From positions 124,001 through 188,000 of the forward strand of contig JADJWX010000012.1 in assembly GCA_016716135.1 (NCBI GenBank): a stretch of DNA of 64,000 bases, read 5' to 3'. This stretch comes from Lewinellaceae bacterium (GTDB lineage Bacteria; Bacteroidota; Bacteroidia; Chitinophagales; Saprospiraceae). Positions 27,810-34,517 of the stretch are shown piece after piece (within the stretch, counting starts at the first letter, position 1; each line of letters begins with the position of its first letter). A program made the translations under genes and the position numbers. The notes under the pieces were generated by a model. That model searched no databases. It had not been told where the DNA came from and saw only the letters and a list, made by a program, of their open reading frames with translations.

Positions 27810-28309
27810 TCACCATTTCGAGTGCGGAACGGCGCAGGCTTTTGGTTAATTGAAATAGAATGCTAAAAAAATCTTCCGTTAATGGACCATGAAAAATTAA
27901 AAAACCGCTTTAAAGCATTCGCTTTGAGTATCGTCCAATTTGCAGAGCAATTGCCGGAAAATGTAGTTTACAAAACGATCAAAGGCCAAATGATCCGAAG
28001 CGGCACCTCCAGTGCAGCAAATTACAGGGCTGCTTGCCGACGTAAGTCAGGTAAAGATTTTATAGCTAAAATGGGGATTGTAGAGGAAGAATTGGACGAA
28101 ACGATGTTTTGGCTTGAGTTTGCCGTTTCTATTTCCGAAAGTTGGCGTTCGCAGATTACACCAATCTGGAAAGAAGCGGATGAATTGTTAGCTATCACAG
28201 TGTCTTCCATCAAAACAGCGCGTGCAAATCAATCCAATAAAAAAGGAGATTAATAAACCCATCACGGGAAGGTGAACACTCCGCATTCCGCACTCGAAAC
28301 TCCGCACTC
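27776..28309. mobile_element. Inverted-repeat cassette carrying a four-helix-bundle gene
   Basis: Two 36-bp inverted repeats, 27776-27811 and 28274-28309, match at all but about two positions. They consist of tandem agtgcgga-type units joined by gtttcg. Between them lies only the four-helix-bundle gene. The left repeat encodes the last residues of the DUF1460 protein. The right repeat ends exactly at the stop codon of the flavin reductase (28310). The cassette therefore fills the gap between two convergent genes. It carries no transposase, so movement would need help in trans. Mobility is inferred. Confidence 0.65.
27882..28253 (+). CDS. Four-helix-bundle protein (23S rRNA intervening-sequence type)
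   Basis: 123 aa. It matches the TIGR02436/S23-type four-helix bundle: RFKAFALSIVQFAEQLPENV, then KGQMIRSGTSSAANYRAACR and the third helix DFIAKMGIVEEELDETMFWL. The family also includes the Avd accessory proteins of diversity-generating retroelements, but no reverse transcriptase or template repeat is present here. Function is unknown. It is the only gene within the 534-bp inverted-repeat cassette and has a Lys-rich C-terminal end. Confidence 0.9.
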   Translation: MDHEKLKNRFKAFALSIVQFAEQLPENVVYKTIKGQMIRSGTSSAANYRAACRRKSGKDFIAKMGIVEEELDETMFWLEFAVSISESWRSQITPIWKEADELLAITVSSIKTARANQSNKKGD

Positions 28310-29194
28310 CTAAAGATATTCCGCAAGCATAGCCAGCTTAGCCGCCAGGTCAAGGTCTTCTGCTTCCAGGGCTTCCCGAGCCAGTTGGTGCAGTGCCTCC
28401 AGCGAGGTGCCAGCAGTGAGCGTGGCAGGCCCTTGTCCATTAGTTAACAGCGCCAACGACTCTTCCCGGCCGGGCAGCGCCTGCAGACTGGCAAACCGGG
28501 CCAACTCGTTGCCGGTGAGGATTTTGCTGTGGCGCAGGCTTTCAGGCAGGGCATCAAAACCCACGCCGATTTCCGTCACTTTTTGAACGACTTCCATCAC
28601 GGCATCGCCGCTGGCGCGGGCGTAGTAGAAACGGCCCATACGCCCCATCAGGTCAATTTTTTGCGGGTCGATGCGGCCGGTATCGCTGAGCACGGCCTCG
28701 TTGATATGCATCAGCACGATCCGGCAAACAACCAAGTTGCCGGCGCCGCCCAACTCGCCGAGCGGTAGCACGCGCTCCACCACGCATTCCATGTGCACCG
28801 GACTTTCGGCCACCCGGAAAGGTTTCACGCGTTCGGAAGGCAGGGGCGTTAGTCCGGCTTTTTCAAACTCATTAACTTCGGCGCCGTATTCGATGCTGCA
28901 CAACGCCATTTGCCGAACAATCGAATGGGGTACGACGTTAATGACTACCTCGCCGGTATCTTCCACATTTTTGAGGGTATCCTTGGTGGTGTTGTTGGCC
29001 ACCCGCCGGTTTGACGAGAAGATCAAAATGGGCGGATTGCTGCTGAAAGCATTAAAAAAACTGTAGGGCGCCAGATTGGGCACACCGTCGGCGCTGAGTG
29101 TGCTGGCAAATGCAATCGGGCGGGGCGCTACAGCGCCGAGAATGTACTGGTGGAGGTCTTTGGTGGGTATTTGTGTAGGGTCGATGGTAAGCAC
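28310..29194 (-). CDS. Flavin reductase-like FMN-binding protein
   Basis: About 294 aa if translation starts at the GTG at 29194 (VLTIDPTQIPTKDLHQYIL). An upstream ATG at 29287 is in frame, but the added 31 residues are read from two copies of a palindromic repeat, so I do not trust them. The core is the DIM6/NTAB flavin reductase fold: LGAVAPRPIAFASTLSADG, NLAPYSFFNAFSSNPPI, DTGEVVINVV and HMECVVERVLPLGE. Such proteins bind FMN and transfer electrons from NAD(P)H; the partner is unknown. A C-terminal helical extension of about 100 residues (EVVQKVTEIGVGFDALP onward) follows the core. The stop abuts the right end of the inverted-repeat cassette. Confidence 0.85.
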   Translation of the reverse strand: MLTIDPTQIPTKDLHQYILGAVAPRPIAFASTLSADGVPNLAPYSFFNAFSSNPPILIFSSNRRVANNTTKDTLKNVEDTGEVVINVVPHSIVRQMALCSIEYGAEVNEFEKAGLTPLPSERVKPFRVAESPVHMECVVERVLPLGELGGAGNLVVCRIVLMHINEAVLSDTGRIDPQKIDLMGRMGRFYYARASGDAVMEVVQKVTEIGVGFDALPESLRHSKILTGNELARFASLQALPGREESLALLTNGQGPATLTAGTSLEALHQLAREALEAEDLDLAAKLAMLAEYL

Positions 29195-29208
29195 AGCAGG
29201 TGGATTTT

Positions 29209-29264
29209 GTACCGCCGAACAAGGTTCGGCGTTGGTGTGTAGTACCGCCGAACAAGGTTCGACG
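29209..29264. repeat. Two tandem copies of a palindromic repeat
   Basis: The unit gtaccgccgaacaaggttcg occurs at 29209 and 29242, 33 bp apart. Each contains the palindrome gccgaac/gttcggc around aag, with one base changed in the second copy. They lie upstream of the flavin reductase start and would be read as CSAV-type peptide repeats if the upstream ATG were used. Confidence 0.6.
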
Positions 29265-29372
29265 CAGGCGTGTTGAATGAGGCGCAATACTACAAATCAA
29301 CACGCAGGAACAAATTAACAGCAAGCGCTTCGGAACGTTGAGCAGTTTATCTATAAAAAACTTGGAAATACG

Positions 29373-29885
29373 ATGCAATCACGATTTTGGAAACTCGGCT
29401 TTGTCGTTTTGGGCGTGGTGATAGCCTACGCTGTTTATCAGTACCGCCAGCCGCGGTTTATTGCAGGCGAAACGGCGCCCGATTTTACGACTACGCTGGC
29501 TAATGGCGAAACAGTGCGGCTTTCAGATTTGCGTGGCAAATACGTGCTGCTGCAATTTTGGGGGAGCTGGTGCGGCCCCTGCCGGGCCGAAAACCGGCAT
29601 TTGGTGCCGCTTTACGAGAGGTTTCACGACCAGGGCTTTGAAATTTTCAGCGTGGCCATAGAGTCCAACGAACGGTCTTGGAAACAGGCCGTCGAAAAAG
29701 ACGGGCTCCGCTGGAAGTATCATGCGGTGGAGTACGACCAATTCAACGGCCCCCTGGCCCGGCAGTTCAACATCCATTCGATCCCCACCACTTTTTTGAT
29801 CAATCCGGAAGGGCGGATCATGGGCGTGCGCCTGGATTCCGGCCAGTTGGAGAAAATGCTGCAAACCGCCCTGGCCGTCCGCTGA
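29373..29885 (+). CDS. TlpA-like membrane-anchored thioredoxin
   Basis: 170 aa. One N-terminal membrane anchor (LGFVVLGVVIAYAVYQY) places the domain in the periplasm. The fold is AhpC/TSA-Redoxin: APDFTTTLANGETVRLSDLR, then LLQFWGSWCGPCRAENRHL with the WCGPC active site, and the cis-Pro loop SIPTTFLINPEG. TlpA-type proteins reduce disulfides or serve cytochrome maturation; the substrate is not evident here. It is a single gene on the plus strand, followed by grpE with its own likely promoter. Confidence 0.9.
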   Translation: MQSRFWKLGFVVLGVVIAYAVYQYRQPRFIAGETAPDFTTTLANGETVRLSDLRGKYVLLQFWGSWCGPCRAENRHLVPLYERFHDQGFEIFSVAIESNERSWKQAVEKDGLRWKYHAVEYDQFNGPLARQFNIHSIPTTFLINPEGRIMGVRLDSGQLEKMLQTALAVR

Positions 29886-29918
29886 CAAATTGGCACGTAT
29901 TCCCGCAGGGCATAATAA

Positions 29919-29950
29919 TTGTACAACAGGCTGACAACTAGATACTTTTA
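29919..29950 (+). promoter_or_regulatory. Candidate promoter of grpE-dnaJ
   Basis: TTG at 29919-29921 is followed after 21 bases by TACTTTTA at 29943-29950, one base off TAnnTTTG. The box ends 10 bp before the first grpE ATG, which favours the second ATG at 29982 as the translated start. No CIRCE-type inverted repeat is visible. Confidence 0.4.
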
Positions 29951-29960
29951 CGAATAACAG

Positions 29961-30527
29961 ATGTTGAAAAACAGTTCAACCATGGAAGATAAGCGCCCGG
30001 ATACGCACGAACAAGAAGTCGTGGAAAACGCCACCGAGCAGACCGAAAACCAATCCGAAGACCCAAAAACACCCCAGGATGCTGCCAATGATGCGGGTGA
30101 AACAGATAACCTCCAGCAACAACTGGAGGAGTCCCGGAAGAAATACCTCTACCTGCTTTCCGATTTTGAAAACTTCAAACGCAACGTAGCCAAAGAACGC
30201 CTCGAACTCAAACAAACGGCAGGGCGTGACATCGTGACAGCATTACTGCCAGTTTTGGACGATTTTGACAGGGCCGCCAAAAACAAAGCCCTCGACGAAG
30301 GGATTGCCCTGATCCACCACAAACTCCGGCATACCCTGCAAAATTTCGGCCTGTCAGAGCTGACCTTCGACGCCGGCGATGCCTTCGATGCCGATACCCA
30401 GGAAGCCGTGGCGGAAATCCCCGCCCCTTCCAAAAAAGTGCAGGGGAAAATTGTCGAGGTGATCGAAAAAGGCTACAAACTCGGCGAACGGATCATCCGC
30501 TACGCAAAAGTGGTGATCGGAAAATGA
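29961..30527 (+). CDS. grpE: GrpE nucleotide exchange factor
   Basis: 188 aa, or 181 aa if the ATG at 29982 is used. The first 50 residues are acidic and disordered. A coiled coil (LQQQLEESRKKYLYLLSDFE) leads into the GrpE signature FENFKRNVAKERLELKQTAG. The C-terminal beta domain ends with VIEKGYKLGERIIRYAKVVIG. GrpE releases ADP from DnaK. dnaJ follows within 30 bp in the same direction, forming a chaperone operon without dnaK, which must be elsewhere. Confidence 0.95.
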   Translation: MLKNSSTMEDKRPDTHEQEVVENATEQTENQSEDPKTPQDAANDAGETDNLQQQLEESRKKYLYLLSDFENFKRNVAKERLELKQTAGRDIVTALLPVLDDFDRAAKNKALDEGIALIHHKLRHTLQNFGLSELTFDAGDAFDADTQEAVAEIPAPSKKVQGKIVEVIEKGYKLGERIIRYAKVVIGK

Positions 30528-30557
30528 TAACAACACAGTCGATCAATGACCAACACA

Positions 30558-31724
30558 ATGGCTAAACGAGACTATTACGAGGTGCTGGGCGTGGCCAAAA
30601 ACGCCGCTGCGGATGAAATTAAAAAGGCCTATCGCAAGAAAGCCCTCGAATTTCACCCCGACAAAAACCCGGGGGATAAATCGGCAGAAGAGAAATTCAA
30701 GGAAGCCGCCGAGGCCTACGAGGTGCTGAGCGATGCCGACAAACGCGCCCGTTACGACCGCTACGGCCATGCCGGTGTGGATGGTATGAGCGGCGGTCGT
30801 ACCAGTTTTGAAGGGATGACGATGGACGACATCCTGCGCCGCTTTGGTTTTGATACCGACGATATTTTCTCCGAATTTTTTGGCGGCGGCGGTGGCGGGC
30901 GCGGTGGTTTTCGCACCGCCCGATCCAGAGGCGAACGCGGCGCCAACCTGCGCATAAAAGTGAAAATGACCCTCGAGGAAATCGCCACGGGCGTCAGCAA
31001 AAAAATCAAGGTCCGCAAACAGGTTGCCTGCAAAACCTGCAACGGCAGCGGCGCCCGCGACAGCAGCTCGGTTGACACCTGCTCGACCTGCCGCGGATCG
31101 GGCATGGTAAGCCGGATCACACAAACGCCCTTCGGCGCGATGCAAACCACTACGACCTGCCCTACTTGCAGCGGCAGCGGTCAAACCATTCGCGCCGCCT
31201 GCAATGTCTGCAAAGGCGATGGCCGGGTGTTCGGTGAAGAAACCCTGGATGTGGATATTCCAGCCGGCGTACACGAAGGCATTCAATTATCCATGTCGGG
31301 TAAAGGCAATGCCGGCGCCAAAGGTGGCCAGCCCGGCGACCTGATCATCACCATCGAGGAATTGCCGCACGATGATTTTACCCGCGAGGGGAACAACATC
31401 ATGTACGAGCTGTTCATCAATATTGCCGATGCCGCGCTCGGCGCCCAGGTGGAAGTGCCTACCCTCGACGGGCGGGCCCGCATCAAGGTTCCGGCCGGCA
31501 CCCAATCGGGTAAAATATTTCGCTTGCGCGAAAAAGGAATTCCGGCGCTGCAGAGTTACCACCGCGGCGACCAACTGGTGCACGTCAATGTGTGGACCCC
31601 CAAAAAGGTGTCGGATGAAGAGCGCCGCCTGCTGGAACAACTGCGCAATTCGCCCGGTTTTCAACCCAACCCCGGAAAAGACGACAAAAGTTTTATCGAC
31701 CGGGTGAAGGATATTTTCGGGTGA
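30558..31724 (+). CDS. dnaJ: DnaJ (Hsp40) co-chaperone
   Basis: 388 aa from the ATG at 30558 (MAKRDYYEVLGV); an alternative ATG at 30546 adds four residues. It is a full type I DnaJ: a J domain with HPD (residues 31-33), a Gly/Phe-rich linker with a GGGGGG run, four zinc-binding repeats (CKTCNGSG, CSTCRGSG, CPTCSGSG, CNVCKGDG), and the C-terminal substrate-binding domains. It stimulates DnaK ATPase and delivers unfolded clients in the cytosol. It is co-transcribed with grpE. No strong terminator is visible before the tRNA gene promoter. Confidence 0.97.
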   Translation: MAKRDYYEVLGVAKNAAADEIKKAYRKKALEFHPDKNPGDKSAEEKFKEAAEAYEVLSDADKRARYDRYGHAGVDGMSGGRTSFEGMTMDDILRRFGFDTDDIFSEFFGGGGGGRGGFRTARSRGERGANLRIKVKMTLEEIATGVSKKIKVRKQVACKTCNGSGARDSSSVDTCSTCRGSGMVSRITQTPFGAMQTTTTCPTCSGSGQTIRAACNVCKGDGRVFGEETLDVDIPAGVHEGIQLSMSGKGNAGAKGGQPGDLIITIEELPHDDFTREGNNIMYELFINIADAALGAQVEVPTLDGRARIKVPAGTQSGKIFRLREKGIPALQSYHRGDQLVHVNVWTPKKVSDEERRLLEQLRNSPGFQPNPGKDDKSFIDRVKDIFG

Positions 31725-31785
31725 TGGATGAAAAACCTGTCCGTTTTTGCTCCAAAAAAAGATTCGGCGTTATCCCACACTTTTT

Positions 31786-31816
31786 TTGGAAAAACAACCT
31801 GACAGGTTACCTTTGC
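31786..31816 (+). promoter_or_regulatory. Promoter of tRNA-Leu
   Basis: TTG (31786-31788, within TTTTTTTGG), 20 bases, then TACCTTTG (31809-31816): a full match to the Bacteroidota TTG...TAnnTTTG promoter. The predicted transcription start lies 20-25 bp before the tRNA. Confidence 0.7.
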
Positions 31817-31846
31817 AGCCGCAAATTTCAAAGCGCATTTTTCAAG

Positions 31847-31930
31847 GCCACGTGGCGGAATTGGTAGACGCGCTACTTTGAGGGGGTAGTGTCCTTACGG
31901 ACGTGCTGGTTCGACTCCAGTCGTGGTCAC
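31847..31930 (+). tRNA. tRNA-Leu (anticodon GAG)
   Basis: 84 nt. The acceptor stem ggccacg pairs with cgtggtc (one G-T). The D arm has GGTAGA. The anticodon stem is ctact/ggtag with loop ttgaggg, giving anticodon GAG. A long variable arm (tgtccttacggacg) is typical of class II tRNAs, and the T arm has ttcgact. The discriminator base is A, and the CCA end is not encoded. It has its own promoter upstream and an intrinsic terminator 18 bp downstream. Confidence 0.97.
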
Positions 31931-31947
31931 AACAAGAAATCTGCTGA

Positions 31948-31982
31948 CGCCTGATCGGATAACTCCGATCGGGCGTTTTTTG
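31948..31982 (+). terminator. Intrinsic terminator after tRNA-Leu
   Basis: A 13-bp stem (acgcctgatcgga with tccgatcgggcgt, one wobble pair) closes a 4-nt loop (taac) and is followed by six T. Confidence 0.9.
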
Positions 31983-31994
31983 TTGGAGATAGCC

Positions 31995-32002
31995 TACTTT
32001 TG
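31995..32002 (+). promoter_or_regulatory. -7 box before the HD/Pycsar-like gene
   Basis: TACTTTTG fits TAnnTTTG and lies 48 bp before the ATG at 32050. No -33 TTG is seen at the usual distance. Confidence 0.4.
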
Positions 32003-32049
32003 TCGGGTATCCGCTTGCGAGGTATTTCCGAAAAAAACCGGTGCCAAAC

Positions 32050-33255
32050 ATGAAAAATCAAGACCAAAACCATCCCGAAACCCCGCTGGTAACCGCCGCC
32101 CGCGGGCATGTGCTCCAACTTTGGAACGCCCAGCACGACGCCCGGTTAGTGTACCACAATTTTGCCCAGGCCGCCGCAGTAGCCGAACAGGCCGCCGCCA
32201 TTGCCCGGGCCGAAGGGCTGCCGGAATCCGACCGCGAACTCGTGCAAATTGCCGCCTGGTTTCACAACATCGGCTACCTGTACGATCCCCGGCAGGCCGC
32301 CGAAACCAGCGCCATCCGCGCCGAGTTTTTCATGGTTGAACAAAAATGTGCGCCGGAAAAAATTGAACGGCTGCGCCAAACTATTGCGGGCGCATTTGCT
32401 TCAAAAAACCCGGAATTAGAAACCGCCCGGGTGCTCCGCGATGCCGTCCGCGCCTACGACTGGGCCGAAACCTACGACAGCCGCAGCCCGCTCCTTCAGC
32501 TCGAACAGGAGTTGCTCAGCGGCCAGGCGCCCGATGCCGCAGCCTGGCAGGAATTTGTGCGCAAACAGCTGCAAGAGCCCTTCCTAACCGCCTCGGCCAA
32601 GCAGACCTATGAACCTGCACTGGCAGCCCGCTTGTTGGATCTGCATCGCCAACTGAGTACACCCGCCCTTTCGCCGGCAAAAAAGAAAAAAACGGAACAA
32701 GCCGCTCCTGAGCGCTTCGACCGCCTGGCCCGCCGGCCGCTGCGCTCCAGCATCCAGACTTACTTTCGCGCCAACTACGCCAACCACATCCGCCTGAGCG
32801 CCATTGCCGACAACAAGGCCCACATCATGATCAGCGTGAACTCCATCCTGCTGTCGGTGGCCATTTCCCTGTTGACCTACCAAACCTTCACCAACCGCAA
32901 CCCGCTGTTCATACTGCCCATCATCCTGTTTTTGGTGACCAGCCTGAGCTCACTGATCTACGCGGTGCTTTCTTCCAAGCCGCGGGTCACCAGTTTTATG
33001 CCGCACCCGCAACAGCCCGCCAGCCCGGTGTTTTTCGGCAATTTTATCCACCTCAGCCTCGACCAGTACGAAGCCGCTGTGGATGAAATGCTCCGCGATG
33101 GCCGCCTGCTTTTCGGCAATATGGCCCGCGATCTGTACTTCCTCGGACATGTGCTCGACAAAAAGTACAAGCTGCTGACCTACTCCTACACCATTTTTAT
33201 GATGGGTTTTGTGGCAACGGTGGGGGCTTTTTTGGGAGCGTATTTTTTGGGTTGA
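32050..33255 (+). CDS. HD-like domain fused to Pycsar-effector-type membrane domain
   Basis: About 401 aa from the ATG at 32050; GTG at 32041 is an alternative. Residues 15-200 resemble an HD phosphohydrolase (VYHNFAQAAAVAEQA, then IAAWFHNIGYLYD), but the diagnostic His-Asp pair reads His-Asn, so metal-dependent catalysis is probably lost. A Lys-rich linker (AKKKKTEQ) follows. The C-terminal half resembles the PycTM/DUF5706 membrane domain: LSAIADNKAHIMISVNSILL, a second membrane segment NPLFILPIILFLVTSLSSLI and a third at the C-terminus. PycTM proteins of Pycsar defence respond to cyclic pyrimidine nucleotides, but no cyclase gene lies next to this one. HD-PycTM fusions occur in many Bacteroidota outside defence loci, so a housekeeping role is possible. 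Confidence 0.75.
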   Translation: MKNQDQNHPETPLVTAARGHVLQLWNAQHDARLVYHNFAQAAAVAEQAAAIARAEGLPESDRELVQIAAWFHNIGYLYDPRQAAETSAIRAEFFMVEQKCAPEKIERLRQTIAGAFASKNPELETARVLRDAVRAYDWAETYDSRSPLLQLEQELLSGQAPDAAAWQEFVRKQLQEPFLTASAKQTYEPALAARLLDLHRQLSTPALSPAKKKKTEQAAPERFDRLARRPLRSSIQTYFRANYANHIRLSAIADNKAHIMISVNSILLSVAISLLTYQTFTNRNPLFILPIILFLVTSLSSLIYAVLSSKPRVTSFMPHPQQPASPVFFGNFIHLSLDQYEAAVDEMLRDGRLLFGNMARDLYFLGHVLDKKYKLLTYSYTIFMMGFVATVGAFLGAYFLG

Positions 33256-33258
33256 GGT

Positions 33259-33573
33259 ATGCGAATCATGGGCAAAACAGGCCTTTCAGTCATGATTGGG
33301 CGTAAATGAAATACCCAAACTTGTCGTGAGGCGGAGACTCTAAGTTCAACTTCGACTGCCTGGGGGATTGGAGCAAAGCTTTTTCAGTTTTGCGTTTTTC
33401 GGGCCATGCCAGAAAAGGAGAATGGCGAAAAGCTGTTTTGGGCCCGTGAGAAATCCCAACATGCTCTAGCACCAACATTTATGGGCTCCCGCGAATGCTA
33501 TCGTGAGGTGTCGTGCCTGCGACAGGACAAGAAAAAGGAAGATCGCACATACATTGAACCCCCTGATTCGCAT
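33259..33573. repeat. Inverted-repeat-bounded gene-free region
   Basis: The 10-bp string atgcgaatca at 33259-33268 recurs inverted at 33564-33573, next to a run of C (aaccccctgattcgcat). The same core ends the element at 47593-47929. The interior differs between the two, and I see no gene in the 360 bp between the HD gene and the SRPBCC gene. Evidence that this is one element is modest. Confidence 0.35.
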
Positions 33574-33614
33574 GACTCCTGGTAGTTTCATCACACTGTA
33601 ATTTGTAAAAACCT

Positions 33615-34118
33615 GTGCAGTTCAAAACCCAAGTCAGATCAATCTTTACCTGCACCCTGGAAAGAGCATTTAAAACGCCAATGCTCTGCGATGTAACCAA
33701 AGTGCATACCGGCTTCGGCCTGATGCCCCGCGTTACCCATTGCACGGAAGATGCTACCTGGGGGCAGGTGGGCGGCAGCCGGAAAGTATTTATGGCGCGG
33801 ACCCTGACTTTTAAAGGCGGGGAAGCGGCGCTTGACCGCGTGTTGGAACGTATAGAAAACCAATATTGGAAAATAGAGATCAGCGACATGAAAGCCGCAT
33901 CCATGGGCATCGTAAAATTTCAGGGTGAATGGCAGACGCGCCAAATGGACGACGGGAATATCGAAGTGCTGTACACGTATACGGTGTTTACCAAAGGCGT
34001 CCTGCTTTTTCCGCTCCAATGGTTGTTTACGAAGCTGCTGTGGCGCACGTATATGAAACAGGTGATAAACAACATTAAAGAATTAGCGTACAGCGAAGCT
34101 CCGTATTTGCAGGATTAG
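33615..34118 (+). CDS. SRPBCC-family protein
   Basis: 167 aa starting at GTG 33615. The arrangement of strands and helices fits the SRPBCC (START/Bet v1) fold: an N-terminal strand, FMARTLTFKGGEAALDRVLE, a QYWKIEISDMKAASMGIVKF strand pair, IEVLYTYTVFTKG and a long C-terminal helix (WRTYMKQVINNIKELAYSEA). Members bind hydrophobic ligands; no catalytic residues are evident. A hydrophobic patch (GVLLFPLQWLFTKLLW) precedes the last helix. Neighbours give no pathway. Confidence 0.7.
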   Translation: MQFKTQVRSIFTCTLERAFKTPMLCDVTKVHTGFGLMPRVTHCTEDATWGQVGGSRKVFMARTLTFKGGEAALDRVLERIENQYWKIEISDMKAASMGIVKFQGEWQTRQMDDGNIEVLYTYTVFTKGVLLFPLQWLFTKLLWRTYMKQVINNIKELAYSEAPYLQD

Positions 34119-34200
34119 CAACTTATTCAAAAGCTGTGAAACCACTCCTTTGCGGCAGTCTTTCGGCGTCGGGAGATCAAAATGGAGGAGCCGTCTTTAA

Positions 34201-34279
34201 GCAAGCGCGCCAGGTTTATCTTGAGTCGGAGGAAAAATTAAAGGAAATTTTAGACGGATGGTGATGGCCTGGAATATTG
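34201..34279 (+). repeat. 79-bp direct repeat, left copy (gene remnant)
   Basis: Identical to 45961-46039 at 75 of 79 positions and in the same orientation. In frame it encodes QARQVYLESEEKLKEILDGW followed by a stop: the C-terminal end of the small protein whose complete copy is at 45872-46024. Upstream of 34201 the coding similarity fades, so this copy is a truncated remnant. Confidence 0.8.
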
Positions 34280-34336
34280 AGGTGGTTTTTAACTTACAAG
34301 CCGCCACCCAGCGCAAATGGCGCGCAACTATAAAAA

Positions 34337-34448
34337 AACGTGAGTTTTGGATAGAATAAGGGAATGGCGAATTAAAAATCAACCAATTAATTCCCATAAG
34401 CGCCTCTCCGAGGCGTTTCCTGAGCTCCGCTATCCAAAACTCACGTTA
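34337..34448. repeat. 18-bp perfect inverted repeat with inner palindrome
   Basis: Arms at 34337-34354 (aacgtgagttttggatag) and 34431-34448 are perfect reverse complements. Inside lies a second hairpin, cgcctctccgaggcg, at 34402-34416. The region carries no gene and lies just downstream of the adhesin terminator. It could be a small transposon-like element. Confidence 0.6.
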
Positions 34449-34491
34449 AAAAAGTCCCGGGCGGCTCCACACAGGAAACACACCCGGGACG
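34449..34491 (-). terminator. Intrinsic terminator of the adhesin gene
   Basis: Read on the minus strand, an 8-bp perfect stem (gtcccggg/cccgggac, 34455-34462 and 34484-34491) encloses a 21-nt loop and is followed by six T. It lies 27 bp after the stop of the 2347-aa gene. Confidence 0.75.
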
Positions 34492-34517
34492 ATTCAGTTA
34501 CGGGGCCCTATTCCAAC

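Noticed and set aside
27882..28253. Diversity-generating retroelement, from the Avd-like bundle protein
   Set aside because: No reverse transcriptase, template or variable repeat is nearby.
29052..29378. 108-aa minus-strand protein near the flavin reductase
   Set aside because: It reads through palindromic repeats in another frame, giving repeated RRTLFGGT peptides with no family match.
30543..31286. 247-codon minus-strand frame opposite dnaJ
   Set aside because: Its Gly/Ala-rich sequence mirrors the dnaJ Gly-rich and zinc regions; dnaJ is certain.
32050..33255. Complete Pycsar defence operon
   Set aside because: No pyrimidine cyclase gene is adjacent, and the HD motif is degenerate.
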